From Lactonifactor longoviformis DSM 17459 (GTDB lineage: Bacteria; Bacillota; Clostridia; Lachnospirales; Lachnospiraceae), in NCBI RefSeq assembly GCF_900129135.1, contig NZ_FQVI01000002.1, positions 186,001 to 250,000 on the forward strand: a DNA stretch of 64,000 nt, given 5' to 3'. Below the pieces are notes generated by a model. The model was given only the letters and a program-made list of their open reading frames with translations, searched no databases and was not told the origin of the DNA. Below are positions 52,684 through 60,812 of this stretch, piece by piece; within the stretch, counting starts at the first letter, position 1, and each line of letters begins with the position of its first letter. A program made the position numbers and the translations under genes.

Positions 52684-53595
52684 TTACCCTTTCATCCCTG
52701 TATCGCTGATCCCTTTAATAAACCATTTTTGTGTAAATAAGAACAGCAGCAAAAGGGGGATGACAATAACCGCACTGGCTGCCATAACCTTAGGCCATTC
52801 TGTGCCGTAAGCACCGCCTTCTATAAAAAACATCCGCAGCCCCTGGGAAATGAGCGCCTTATCCGGTGTCTCCGTAATAAGAGAGGGCCACATATAGCTG
52901 TTATAGCTTGTGATAAAGCTCATAAGAATAAATGTAATAAATGTTGGGCGGGTAAGTGGAAACACAATCTTCCACAGAATATACCACGGTCTGGCTCCGT
53001 CTACCTTAGCCGCCTCAACCAATCCGTAGGGCAGCTGCATAAATGCCTGCCGGAGCAGAAAGATCCCAAAAATATTTACGGTACAGGATATGGTAAGTCC
53101 TGTCAGGCTGTCCAGCAGGTTCAGCTGGGATAATATAATATAGCCAGGGATATATGTGGCTGCGGGAGGAAGCATATACGTTCCCACCACCACCAGAAAC
53201 AAGGTTTTGCGGCCCCTAAATCTCATAAATGAGAGCGCATATGCCATCATTGCCCCTGTAACCACCTGAAGAAGGACAATGGCTGCCGACACCAGAAGGC
53301 TGTTGCCCATATACCGGAGGATAGGAGAGTGGAAGATCACTTCCGCAAAGTTCCCCCACTGTGCCTCCTGGGGCCAAAAAACCTCTGTGTTCATAACCTC
53401 TGCTTTTGTTTTAAGCGCGCTGATGACCATCCATAAAAATGGAAATGCCATAACAAGGCTGATTCCGGCGAGAAATATGTGCTTTACTGCCTCTCCGGTT
53501 ATCCACGCCAGCTTTCCAGTCTTTGCAGTCCTTGTTATGCATCTCTCCTGGGCTATCTTCCCTGAGGGAAGCTTCAGTGCCTGTAAATTCTCCAT
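52684..53595 (-). CDS. CUT1-type ABC transporter permease (UgpE/MalG-like)
   Basis: 303 residues, six membrane helices after a 30-residue cytoplasmic tail. The EAA loop is VEAAKVDGARPWYILWKIVFPLTRP near residues 190-214. ALKTKAEVMNTEVFWPQ is the typical periplasmic loop of MalG-type permeases. The start ATG at 53595 follows GGGAG. It lies between its partner permease and the binding protein in one operon. Confidence 0.93.
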   Translation of the reverse strand: MENLQALKLPSGKIAQERCITRTAKTGKLAWITGEAVKHIFLAGISLVMAFPFLWMVISALKTKAEVMNTEVFWPQEAQWGNFAEVIFHSPILRYMGNSLLVSAAIVLLQVVTGAMMAYALSFMRFRGRKTLFLVVVGTYMLPPAATYIPGYIILSQLNLLDSLTGLTISCTVNIFGIFLLRQAFMQLPYGLVEAAKVDGARPWYILWKIVFPLTRPTFITFILMSFITSYNSYMWPSLITETPDKALISQGLRMFFIEGGAYGTEWPKVMAASAVIVIPLLLLFLFTQKWFIKGISDTGMKG

Positions 53596-53612
53596 ACTGG
53601 AACACTCCCTTT

Positions 53613-54485
53613 CTAATAATGTACTGATTTTTTTGAAACCGCAAACTGTATTCCCGCCAGCACTGACGCAATGATCACCAGAAGCACACCGGATGCCGCA
53701 GCCTGCCCCATATGAAACTGTTCAAAGCCCAGCTGGTAATAAAGATACAGCAGTGTTCGGGTGCTTCCCGAAGGGCCTCCCTGGGTCAGAACCTGAATCT
53801 GGTCATAAGCCTGAAGCGCATTGACTGTATTCAGAACCACCAGAAACAGGGTGGTGGGAGAAACCATAGGTATGGTTATATGTCTCATGAGTGCCAGTTT
53901 AGATGCCCCGTCTACCTTCCCCGCATCGTACAGCTCTTCCGGAACCTTTGCCAATGCCGTCAGATAAAATATCATGGCATACCCCAAGGTTTTCCAGAGG
54001 GTAACCAGAATCACGGAAAGCATTGCCGTTTGAGAACTGTGCAGCCACTGCAGAGCCGGCATATGTAAAAAACGAAGCACAATATTAGCAATTCCGGTAT
54101 CTGGTTCAAAGATCCAGGTCCATACGATAGAGATAGCCACCGTAGGAGTAATCCATGGTGAAAATAAAATAAACTGGTAAAATTTACTCCCTTTCTTCAG
54201 ACTTCTCACCAGAACAGCCAGCAGAAATCCCCCGGTAATCACCGGAATAGCTGTCCCCAGTCCGAAGACCAGTGTATTTTTAAGAGCAGGGAAAAATCCT
54301 CCTGTGCTCAACAGATCTTTATAATTTTTCAGACCTACAAAATCATATTCCGGGGTCATATAATCCCAATTAGTAAAACTGATCCATCCGGAACGGATAA
54401 TAGGGTAAATCCAAAATACGATTAGGGGTATCAGAATCGGCAGTACAAAAAATAATGCCTCTCCCCGTCTTCTCCATCTATACAT
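53613..54485 (-). CDS. CUT1-type ABC transporter permease (UgpA/MalF-like)
   Basis: 290 residues from the ATG at 54485 (GGGAGGGAGCACAGA); an upstream in-frame ATG overlaps the operator and is unlikely. Six membrane helices; the EAA-type loop is ELYDAGKVDGASKLALMRHITIPMVSP near residues 195-220. It is the first gene of the operon and sits behind a promoter flanked by two identical palindromic sites. Confidence 0.92.
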   Translation of the reverse strand: MYRWRRRGEALFFVLPILIPLIVFWIYPIIRSGWISFTNWDYMTPEYDFVGLKNYKDLLSTGGFFPALKNTLVFGLGTAIPVITGGFLLAVLVRSLKKGSKFYQFILFSPWITPTVAISIVWTWIFEPDTGIANIVLRFLHMPALQWLHSSQTAMLSVILVTLWKTLGYAMIFYLTALAKVPEELYDAGKVDGASKLALMRHITIPMVSPTTLFLVVLNTVNALQAYDQIQVLTQGGPSGSTRTLLYLYYQLGFEQFHMGQAAASGVLLVIIASVLAGIQFAVSKKSVHY

Positions 54486-54503
54486 TCTGTGCTCCCTCCC
54501 GTC

Positions 54504-54582
54504 TTTGTTCATTTTTTGAACTTACATCATTTTACTTCGGTTCCACAGGATTGTCAAGTATTTTTGTTCATTTTTTGAACTT
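54504..54582 (-). promoter_or_regulatory. Promoter flanked by two identical TTCATTTTTTGAA sites
   Basis: On the minus strand TTGACA (54552-54557), 17 bp, TAAAAT (54529-54534). A 20-bp block containing TTCATTTTTTGAA occurs at 54504-54523 and again, identical, at 54563-54582. One copy is downstream of the -10 box and one upstream of the -35 box, 59 bp apart, an arrangement suited to repression by looping or to paired binding. No regulator gene lies next to it. Confidence 0.6.
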
Positions 54583-54623
54583 GTATCTGCACATTGCGTA
54601 TTGGAGTACTTTCCTATGATACA

Positions 54624-54669
54624 AAAAAGCCGGTACAGAACAGGTAGTGTATTACCTGTTCTGTACCGG
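54624..54669 (-). terminator. Terminator of the telA gene
   Basis: A perfect 17-bp stem (CCGGTACAGAACAGGTA and complement) with a 6-base loop, followed on the minus strand by T6 (54624-54629). Confidence 0.92.
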
Positions 54670-54703
54670 TCTCTTCCCAGTCATATACTGTTCCTTACGA
54701 TTC

Positions 54704-55843
54704 TCAACCGTTAATCTGCAATAATTTCGTTTTCAGTTCATTTTCCAGGCGGTTCATTTCCACTTCAGCTTCCCTTCGCTTCTGCTTCCCTTCCTGCTGA
54801 ATCTTCATCACCTCATCCAGCGTAGAGATAAGAGATTCGTTGGTCATTTTCAGCGTCTCCATATCTACTATGCCCCGCTCTGATTCTTTTGCAGTTTCTA
54901 TGGTTGCCAGCTTCAGTGTCTCTGCATTCTTTCTCAGCAGATCGTTTGTCATATCTGTAACCTGGCGCTGAGCCTCTGCCGCCTGGGTGGAATGAGCCAC
55001 ACCCAGTGCCAGCACCATCTGACTCTTCCACAGTGGGATTGTGTTGACCAGAGTGGACTGAATCTTCTCTGCCATCAGAGTATCATTGCCCTGCACCAGA
55101 CGAATCTGAGGTGCCGTCTGGATAGAAATCATCCTGGTTAATTCCAGATCATGAATCTTTTTCTCAAAACGATTGCAGAGAGAGTCCAGATCCTTGGCTG
55201 CCTGGGCGTCCTCAGGAAGCCCGCTGGACTGCGCCTTTGCCATAAGGCTGCTGAGTTCCTTCCCCCTGACCTCCTGAAGCTTCTTCTTTCCTGCCAGGAT
55301 GTACATGGACAGCTCTTTAAAATAGGTCAGATTCAACTGATACATCTTATCCAGCACTGCTATGTCCTTCAAAAGTTGAATCTGATGTTTCTCCAACACC
55401 TGACAAATTTTGTCTATATTTACCTCAGTTTTGTCAAACTTTGTCTTCATGGCTGTAATCTTGTTGGACGTCTTTTTGAAAAATCCCAGAAAGCCCTTTT
55501 CCTCTTCTTCTACATCAAAACTTTTCAGCTCGGAGACTACATTGGAAAGGAGATCTCCAATCTCTCCCAGATCCTTTGTCTTTACATTTTCCAGGGCCCC
55601 TTCGGAGAAATCCGCCATTTTTTTCTGGGTTCCCGCTCCGTACTGAAGGATAGCATTGGAATTATTCAGATCTATCTGCTGGGCAAACTCGTCCACCATC
55701 TTAATCTCCTCCGCGGAGAGAATATCATCATTCCAGGTCTTCTCAGGCTCCTGAGGCTTAGGCTCTATGATCTCTTCCTTTGTGGGAAGGGGATCAAAGG
55801 TCAGTGTAGGGGTTGCAGTGAAATCCTTAAATTCTTCGCTCAT
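54704..55843 (-). CDS. TelA/KlaA-family toxic-anion-resistance protein
   Basis: 379 residues, the normal length for TelA (Bacillus YaaN). Mostly helical and coiled-coil-like, with the family core SNKITAMKTKFDKTEVNIDKICQVLEKHQIQLLKDIAVLDKMYQLN near residues 127-172 and the late QVTDMTNDLLRKNAETLK and KRREAEVEMNRLENELKTKL segments. The family was first linked to tellurite resistance, but many Bacillota carry it with XpaC without tellurite exposure; a role in envelope stress or antimicrobial tolerance has been suggested. It follows the xpaC-like gene by 16 bases and ends at a strong terminator. Confidence 0.9.
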   Translation of the reverse strand: MSEEFKDFTATPTLTFDPLPTKEEIIEPKPQEPEKTWNDDILSAEEIKMVDEFAQQIDLNNSNAILQYGAGTQKKMADFSEGALENVKTKDLGEIGDLLSNVVSELKSFDVEEEEKGFLGFFKKTSNKITAMKTKFDKTEVNIDKICQVLEKHQIQLLKDIAVLDKMYQLNLTYFKELSMYILAGKKKLQEVRGKELSSLMAKAQSSGLPEDAQAAKDLDSLCNRFEKKIHDLELTRMISIQTAPQIRLVQGNDTLMAEKIQSTLVNTIPLWKSQMVLALGVAHSTQAAEAQRQVTDMTNDLLRKNAETLKLATIETAKESERGIVDMETLKMTNESLISTLDEVMKIQQEGKQKRREAEVEMNRLENELKTKLLQING

Positions 55844-55859
55844 ATGTTATCCTCTTTTC

Positions 55860-57071
55860 TTAAAAGTCCTTTTTTGTCAGTCCCTCTTGTGCCAGCATTG
55901 TCTGAAGCACAGAGATGTCCGTGGAGATATCCCATGCCGTGTCCTTAAAGAAACTGTCCAGCAGATTCTCAAATGCCGTACTGATGGTGTCCAAAGTCTC
56001 TTCTATCTCTCTTTTTGCAGTTGCTATATTCTCTCCCTGCACCGGCTGGGCATCCAGTTCCTCGTACGCCTTCAGCAATTTCATCGTAGTGGGCAGATAA
56101 TAATCCATAAATTTTCTCAGATCTGCTATCAGCTCCGGATGCTGTTCCACCCGCTGGAAAATCTTTTGTATCACCACTTCCAGACGGGAAATCTTTTTCG
56201 ATATCTCAACCCCGGGAATGGCGTCATTGCTGCCCTTGATGGCCTCCAAGTAATCATTTCCTTCCTTAATTACCTTTCTGGCCTCCTCAGACAAACCGCT
56301 TTTTGGCTTTGCTGCCTCCTGCTGCAATTCCTTTTGTCGGATCTCCAGCTGCTTTTGAGCCAGCTGGTACTGTTCATACACATCGTCTGATGCAATCAGG
56401 CAGGTATTCTGCCGATCCAGATGTCCCTGCAGAAACAGACCTCTCTCGATCATATTTCTCAGGTCTTTAATCACATAATTCTCTGACTTTCCCACCATCT
56501 GAGCCAATTCTTTAATGCCGCAGTAATTCCGGCCCCGTAAGCCGCGAATATAATTTTTGAATCGCTTTAGCCGCCCCAGAATGGTGCTTCCCTTCCAGGT
56601 CATAACCACGCTTCCGATAAGCAGAGGAAGCATAATAAATATAGGGATGCTGAAAGCTGCCCCCATACTTCCGGTCGCAATTGCGACAATCAGCAGTATC
56701 AACACAGCAATCCCCAGGCCTCCGGTCAGGATCCCCCCAGTGATCGTCAGTGCATATCCCGCACAGGAGCTCGGACCGGTTTTTGCAAAGAGCGAAGGAG
56801 AGCTTTTTACTATCTCCCTGGGCCTTATATAGCTGTTCTTGTTTTGGTAACGGTATCTTCCCTGCTGTTCTCTGACTTCCTCCTGAATGCGCTGCCCGGC
56901 CTGTCCGGCCGCAGAGCCTGCATTTCGGATCGTACGGTTCACATTCTCCATTGCGCTGGTAACCGTATCACTGATCGACTGATTTAATTTATGAAAATTC
57001 TGGGAATCTATAGCATTTTCCACTATGTCACGAATCTCATCCCCCAGATTAATCCAATCCTGATTGGCCAT
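55860..57071 (-). CDS. XpaC-family membrane protein
   Basis: 403 residues from the ATG at 57071 (AGGGAGGGCAAG). An amphipathic N-terminal part (residues 1-70, DEIRDIVENAIDSQNFHKLNQSI), two membrane helices (about 95-122 and 127-150), then a cytoplasmic part with a winged-helix-like stretch (CGIKELAQMVGKSENYVIKDLRNMIERGLF) and a long helical tail. This matches the XpaC family, named for 5-bromo-4-chloroindolyl phosphate hydrolysis in Bacillus, whose true activity is uncertain. XpaC and TelA genes usually travel together, as here. Confidence 0.82.
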   Translation of the reverse strand: MANQDWINLGDEIRDIVENAIDSQNFHKLNQSISDTVTSAMENVNRTIRNAGSAAGQAGQRIQEEVREQQGRYRYQNKNSYIRPREIVKSSPSLFAKTGPSSCAGYALTITGGILTGGLGIAVLILLIVAIATGSMGAAFSIPIFIMLPLLIGSVVMTWKGSTILGRLKRFKNYIRGLRGRNYCGIKELAQMVGKSENYVIKDLRNMIERGLFLQGHLDRQNTCLIASDDVYEQYQLAQKQLEIRQKELQQEAAKPKSGLSEEARKVIKEGNDYLEAIKGSNDAIPGVEISKKISRLEVVIQKIFQRVEQHPELIADLRKFMDYYLPTTMKLLKAYEELDAQPVQGENIATAKREIEETLDTISTAFENLLDSFFKDTAWDISTDISVLQTMLAQEGLTKKDF

Positions 57072-57123
57072 CTTGCCCTCCCTGTATCTGTATTGTATTC
57101 TATCATGTTTCGTCCTACAGTGA

Positions 57124-57152
57124 ATTATATATGATATAATAAGAAAAATCAA
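57124..57152 (-). promoter_or_regulatory. Promoter of the xpaC-telA operon
   Basis: On the minus strand TTGATT (57147-57152), 17 bp, TATAAT (57124-57129), about 50 bp before the xpaC-like start. Confidence 0.65.
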
Positions 57153-57179
57153 TGCTTCCGGACAGGTCTTAAACGTTAA

Positions 57180-57211
57180 AAAAGTTCCGGAGGTTAACTT
57201 CCGGAACTTTT
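57180..57211 (-). terminator. Terminator of ilvE
   Basis: 12-bp arms (AAAAGTTCCGGA and complement), 8-base loop, T6 on the minus strand. It begins 13 bases after the ilvE stop. Confidence 0.88.
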
Positions 57212-57223
57212 CTTACTTTATTC

Positions 57224-58291
57224 TTAAACCTCAACGGTCCATCCAAACTTGTCTTCTATCTTTCCCAGCTGGATTCCTGTCACTGTATCGTATAATTTCT
57301 GACTCAGTTCTCCGATCCCACCGTCTCCTATCTGGAATACATCATCCTCATAGCGAAGATGTCCAACCGGTGATATAACAGCTGCCGTACCGCTTCCCCA
57401 GACTTCTTCCAGAGCGCCTGTTCTGGCTGCCTCTTCCAGCTCATCCACAGATACTTTTCTTTCTTCCACAGGAACTCCCCAGGATTTGCACAATTCTATA
57501 CAGGTTCTTCTGGTAACGCCGGAAAGAATAGAGCCGTTCAGCATAGGCGTCACTACTGTCCCATTTATTTTAAAGAAAATATTCATAGCTCCTACTTCTT
57601 CAATGTACTTTCTCTCCACGCCGTCCAGCCAGAGCACCTGGGAATACCCCTCCTCATGAGCCTTCATCTGAGATGCCATAGATGCCACGTAATTGCCCCC
57701 GGTCTTTGCCTCTCCAATTCCGCCGCGGACAGCCCTGACATATTCATCCTCAATCCAGATTTTAACAGGATCCAATCCCTCCGGATAATAGGCTCCTACC
57801 GGAGATAAAATAATCATAAATTTATAGGTATAGGAAGGTCTCACTCCCAAAAATGGATCTGTCGCAATTACAAAAGGACGTATGTAAAGAGATGTCCCCT
57901 CTTTTGTAGGGATCCATGCCTCATCGATTTTCACTACCTGCTTAATTGCCTCCATAAATATATCCTCAGGGATCTCAGGAATCATCAGTCGGCGGTTGGA
58001 ATGGTTTGCCCTCTCTATATTCTTATCCGGGCGGAATAACAGAATCCTTCCGTCCTCTGTCTTGTATGCTTTTAAGCCTTCAAACATTTCCTGTCCATAG
58101 TGGAACACCATGGCGGAGGGTTCCAGTTCCAGGTTATGATATGGTACAATTCGTGGATCGTGCCATCCCTTTCCATCCGTATAATCCATCTCAAACATGT
58201 GGTCTGTAAAAATAGTACCGAATACTAACGGATTATCCTTGTCCGGAATTGGTTTTGGATTTGTAGTTTTCTCAATCTTAATCTCTAACAT
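57224..58291 (-). CDS. ilvE: Branched-chain amino-acid aminotransferase
   Basis: 355 residues, the longer class IV form. It makes or breaks valine, leucine and isoleucine by PLP-dependent transfer to or from 2-oxoglutarate. Visible parts are FHYGQEMFEGLKAY near residue 65-78, LYIRPFVIATDPFLGVRPS, GIGEAKTGGNYVASM with the PLP lysine near residue 197, and EVGAMNIFF. AGGAGG precedes its ATG. It has its own promoter and terminator. Confidence 0.95.
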   Translation of the reverse strand: MLEIKIEKTTNPKPIPDKDNPLVFGTIFTDHMFEMDYTDGKGWHDPRIVPYHNLELEPSAMVFHYGQEMFEGLKAYKTEDGRILLFRPDKNIERANHSNRRLMIPEIPEDIFMEAIKQVVKIDEAWIPTKEGTSLYIRPFVIATDPFLGVRPSYTYKFMIILSPVGAYYPEGLDPVKIWIEDEYVRAVRGGIGEAKTGGNYVASMASQMKAHEEGYSQVLWLDGVERKYIEEVGAMNIFFKINGTVVTPMLNGSILSGVTRRTCIELCKSWGVPVEERKVSVDELEEAARTGALEEVWGSGTAAVISPVGHLRYEDDVFQIGDGGIGELSQKLYDTVTGIQLGKIEDKFGWTVEV

Positions 58292-58376
58292 GTGATTTTC
58301 CTCCTCTATCTACAATCCACTTTATCGCTACGACGTGTTACACTGCAATATCATGAATCTTTTTTTATTATTATAC

Positions 58377-58395
58377 TTTTTTCAGACACTGTCAA
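58377..58395 (-). promoter_or_regulatory. ilvE promoter (approximate)
   Basis: On the minus strand TTGACA (58390-58395) is followed by TATAATAATAA, whose best -10 register lies 14-17 bp downstream. The gap from folA is about 120 bp. Confidence 0.45.
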
Positions 58396-58413
58396 GAGAC
58401 AGACCCGAGAAAA

Positions 58414-58908
58414 TCAGGCCTTTTTCCTCTCATATTTGACAAATTCGTATTCCAGGTCAAAATATGTCTGTTCCTCACTTTTTCCCGTAATCTCCCATTC
58501 CTCGTCCTCATCCAGGTTGGGAAAGAAGGTGTCAGCTTCAAAGGCAAAATCAATTCTCGTCACATGGGCTGTGGAGCAGTATGGCAGAAGAAGTTTATAA
58601 ATGCTGTCTCCTCCGATGACATAAATCTCCTCCTCCTCATAGGGCTTCAGAGCCTCCGCAAGTTCCTCCAGGGAATGAACCACTGTCCCTCCCTTAACGC
58701 TATATCCAGGATTTCTGGTCAGTATTATGTTCGTCCTGTTTTTTAGCGGCATCTGATTGGGGAAGCTTTCCAGGGTTTTTCTCCCCATAACAACAACCTT
58801 GCCGGTGGTCTGGTTCCGGAAGAACTTCATATCAGAGGGAATGCTGACCAGAAGTTTATTGTCTTTTCCGATCCCCCAGTTTTTATCTGCGGCTACAATT
58901 AAATTCAT
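58414..58908 (-). CDS. folA: Dihydrofolate reductase
   Basis: 164 residues, usual size. It reduces dihydrofolate with NADPH, restoring tetrahydrofolate used up by thymidylate synthase. Signatures: AADKNWGIGKDNKLLVSIPSDMKFF with the substrate-binding aspartate near residue 26, GKVVVMGRKTLES for NADPH, NRTNIILTRN, and EIYVIGGDSIYKLLLPY. It follows thyA by 17 bases, the common functional pairing. Confidence 0.96.
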   Translation of the reverse strand: MNLIVAADKNWGIGKDNKLLVSIPSDMKFFRNQTTGKVVVMGRKTLESFPNQMPLKNRTNIILTRNPGYSVKGGTVVHSLEELAEALKPYEEEEIYVIGGDSIYKLLLPYCSTAHVTRIDFAFEADTFFPNLDEDEEWEITGKSEEQTYFDLEYEFVKYERKKA

Positions 58909-58925
58909 AGAGTTCTCCTTTCTTA

Positions 58926-59774
58926 CTACACAGCTATAGGGATATTTTTGATCTGGGGGCCTGTCTGATAATCTTCCACCGTCAGATCATTCACAGTAAA
59001 TTGATAGAAATCCCGAATCTCAGGGTTTAATGTCACCTTGGGCGCCGGATACGCCGGACGGGAGATAAGCTCCTGCACCAGAGGAATATGCCGATCATAG
59101 ATGTGCGCGTCTGCAATCACATGCACCAGCTCCCCTGCCTTCATCCCCGAAACCTGTGCAAACATCATAAGAAGCAGTGAATACTGACATACATTCCAGT
59201 TGTTTGCGGCAAGAACGTCCTGGGATCTCTGATTGAGAATCCCATTGAGAATCAGCTGATCACTGTCTTTCTCCTTCGTAACATTAAACGTCATTGAGTA
59301 CGCGCAGGGATACAGGTGCATTTCATGGAGATCCTGATGAACATAGATATTGGTCATGATTCTGCGGCTGTAGGGGTTCTCTCTCAGATCAAAGAGTACC
59401 CGGTCTACCTGATCCATCATTCCTTCTCTGTACTGGTGCTTCACGCTCATCTGGTAGCCGTAGGCCTTTCCGATGGATCCCGTCTCGTCTGCCCAGCTGT
59501 CCCACACATGGCTGTTCAGCTCTTTAATGTTATTAGATTTCTTCTGCCAGATCCATAAAATCTCATCCATAGCGCTCTTTAAGGCCGTGCGCCGCAGTGT
59601 CAGGGCCGGGAATTCCTTTGAGAGATCATAACGGTTTACTACTCCAAACCGTTTGATTGTATAAGCCGATGTACCGTCCTCCCATACCGGACGGACCTTC
59701 TCTCCCTCTGTGCTGGTACCGTTGTCTATAATATCCCGGCACATGGTGATAAATATATTATCTGCTAAACTCAT
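58926..59774 (-). CDS. thyA: Thymidylate synthase, ThyA-family
   Basis: 282 residues. It methylates dUMP to dTMP using methylene-tetrahydrofolate. Motifs: ALTLRRTALKSAMDEILWIWQKKSNNIKEL, VWDSWADETGSIGKAYGYQ, the dUMP phosphate arginines in NPYSRRIMTN, and the catalytic cysteine in LYPCAYSMTF near residue 160 followed by NQRSQDVLAANNWNVCQYSLLLMM. The usual PPC-H is YPCAY here, and NNWNV replaces the more common DFLGLPFN, so it belongs to a divergent ThyA branch seen in Clostridia. AAGGAG precedes the ATG. Confidence 0.95.
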   Translation of the reverse strand: MSLADNIFITMCRDIIDNGTSTEGEKVRPVWEDGTSAYTIKRFGVVNRYDLSKEFPALTLRRTALKSAMDEILWIWQKKSNNIKELNSHVWDSWADETGSIGKAYGYQMSVKHQYREGMMDQVDRVLFDLRENPYSRRIMTNIYVHQDLHEMHLYPCAYSMTFNVTKEKDSDQLILNGILNQRSQDVLAANNWNVCQYSLLLMMFAQVSGMKAGELVHVIADAHIYDRHIPLVQELISRPAYPAPKVTLNPEIRDFYQFTVNDLTVEDYQTGPQIKNIPIAV

Positions 59775-59836
59775 GTTTTTTCTCCTTTATCTGTAATCAG
59801 TTGCCAGTCTCCGTAACGGGATGTCCCGATTTTTCC

Positions 59837-59865
59837 ATTATAATATATACAAATACCCGGTGCAA
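59837..59865 (-). promoter_or_regulatory. thyA-folA promoter
   Basis: On the minus strand TTGCAC (59860-59865), 17 bp, TATAAT (59837-59842), about 60 bp before thyA. Confidence 0.7.
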
Positions 59866-59870
59866 GCAAT

Positions 59871-59899
59871 TTGACGCCTCTTCTAAAACATGATATATT
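59871..59899 (+). promoter_or_regulatory. vanZ-like gene promoter
   Basis: TTGACG (59871-59876), 17 bp, TATATT (59894-59899). It lies back to back with the thyA promoter, six bases apart, and 23 bp before the ATG. Confidence 0.65.
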
Positions 59900-59921
59900 C
59901 TCGTAATAGGAGTGTGAACAA

Positions 59922-60446
59922 ATGAAAAAATTTCTAATTTTACTTTTAAAGCCACTGTCTTTTCTTCCTGCCCTTGCAATCATGTACATGATCTTCTCTT
60001 TTTCCGGACAGACCGGCGCGGTCTCGTCCAATATCAGCTACAAGGTGAGCCATAAAATTGTAACCGTTGGCAGCGATCTTCTGGGTAAAGATTTTACAGA
60101 GGAGCAGATCGAATTTTATGTTGATAAGATTCATGGCCCGGTCCGGAAGCTGGCACATATGACAGAGTATTTTATCCTGGCAGTTGCCGTGTCCTTTCCG
60201 CTCTATGTATATAACCTGAGAGGTATTCCCCTCATGATTGTAGCCGGTGCCATCTGTGTAGCCTTTGCCTGCGGGGATGAGTATCACCAGTCGTTTGTAG
60301 AAGGAAGAGGGCCTTCCAAACGAGATGTCATGATAGACAGTGTGGGTGTATTCTTTGGAATTATTCTTGTAAGAATCGTGTGCTGGGTGTTTCTCGCCCC
60401 ATCCAGGATGAGGAAAGCCAGACGCCGAAAAAAAAGAGCGAGGTAA
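59922..60446 (+). CDS. VanZ-family membrane protein
   Basis: 174 residues with four predicted membrane helices. The VanZ core is present: FSFSGQ near residue 26, KLAHMTEYFILA near residue 97, and DEYHQSFVEGRGPSKRDVMIDSVG near residues 121-143. The C-terminal tail is very basic (RMRKARRRKKRAR). The family is named from a teicoplanin-resistance accessory, but most chromosomal members have no known role. The start is the ATG behind AGGAGTG. Confidence 0.9.
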   Translation: MKKFLILLLKPLSFLPALAIMYMIFSFSGQTGAVSSNISYKVSHKIVTVGSDLLGKDFTEEQIEFYVDKIHGPVRKLAHMTEYFILAVAVSFPLYVYNLRGIPLMIVAGAICVAFACGDEYHQSFVEGRGPSKRDVMIDSVGVFFGIILVRIVCWVFLAPSRMRKARRRKKRAR

Positions 60447-60470
60447 GCCCGGCTTACTCCGCTCTTTTTT
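60435..60470. terminator. Bidirectional terminator at the vanZ-like gene end
   Basis: AGAGCGAGGTAAGCC pairs with GGCTTACTCCGCTCT (two imperfect pairs), then T6 on the plus strand (60465-60470). On the minus strand A5 precedes it, giving T5. It overlaps the ends of both convergent genes. Confidence 0.85.
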
Positions 60471-60726
60471 CATCCTCTTCTTCTTTCTCATCCTCTGGTT
60501 CAGGCTCCGGATCATTGGCTGCTTTAGTGCAGCGAATCCACCCCTTGATTGAGAAATACAGCAGTCCTGCGCCTATGATTCCAAAGGCTGCCCCTGCCAG
60601 CGCTATCCAAAAGGAGGGGGTCTCCCCTTTTACGTAACCCCCCACAAGAGAATACGCAATATAAATCAGATATGCCCCCGCCAGAATACGCAGCATATAG
60701 GTGCTTTTCATTCTGTTTGAATCCAT
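60454..60726 (-). CDS. Small two-helix membrane protein with acidic tail
   Basis: 90 residues, ATG behind GAGGAAAAATT. Two hydrophobic helices (about residues 11-32 and 39-62), then a tail of proline, aspartate and glutamate (DPEPEPEDEKEEEDEK). No family recognised. Its end lies inside the shared terminator with the vanZ-like gene. It is 86 bases downstream of the ABC exporter and may be co-transcribed with it. Confidence 0.72.
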   Translation of the reverse strand: MDSNRMKSTYMLRILAGAYLIYIAYSLVGGYVKGETPSFWIALAGAAFGIIGAGLLYFSIKGWIRCTKAANDPEPEPEDEKEEEDEKRAE

Positions 60727-60812
60727 AATTTTTCCTCGTTTCCTGTGGTTTTCTATCCTCTAGAATAGCAAATCTTGTCGAAAAAGGCAACTGCTGTTTT
60801 ATCATCCTCCCG

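Noticed and set aside
53613-54485. ATPase gene expected in the CUT1 operons at 9301-23322 and 51339-54485
   Set aside because: None is present; a shared ATPase encoded elsewhere is normal in Bacillota.
54704-57071. Tellurite-resistance island
   Set aside because: Only the telA/xpaC pair is present, with no terB-F genes and no mobile-element signs.
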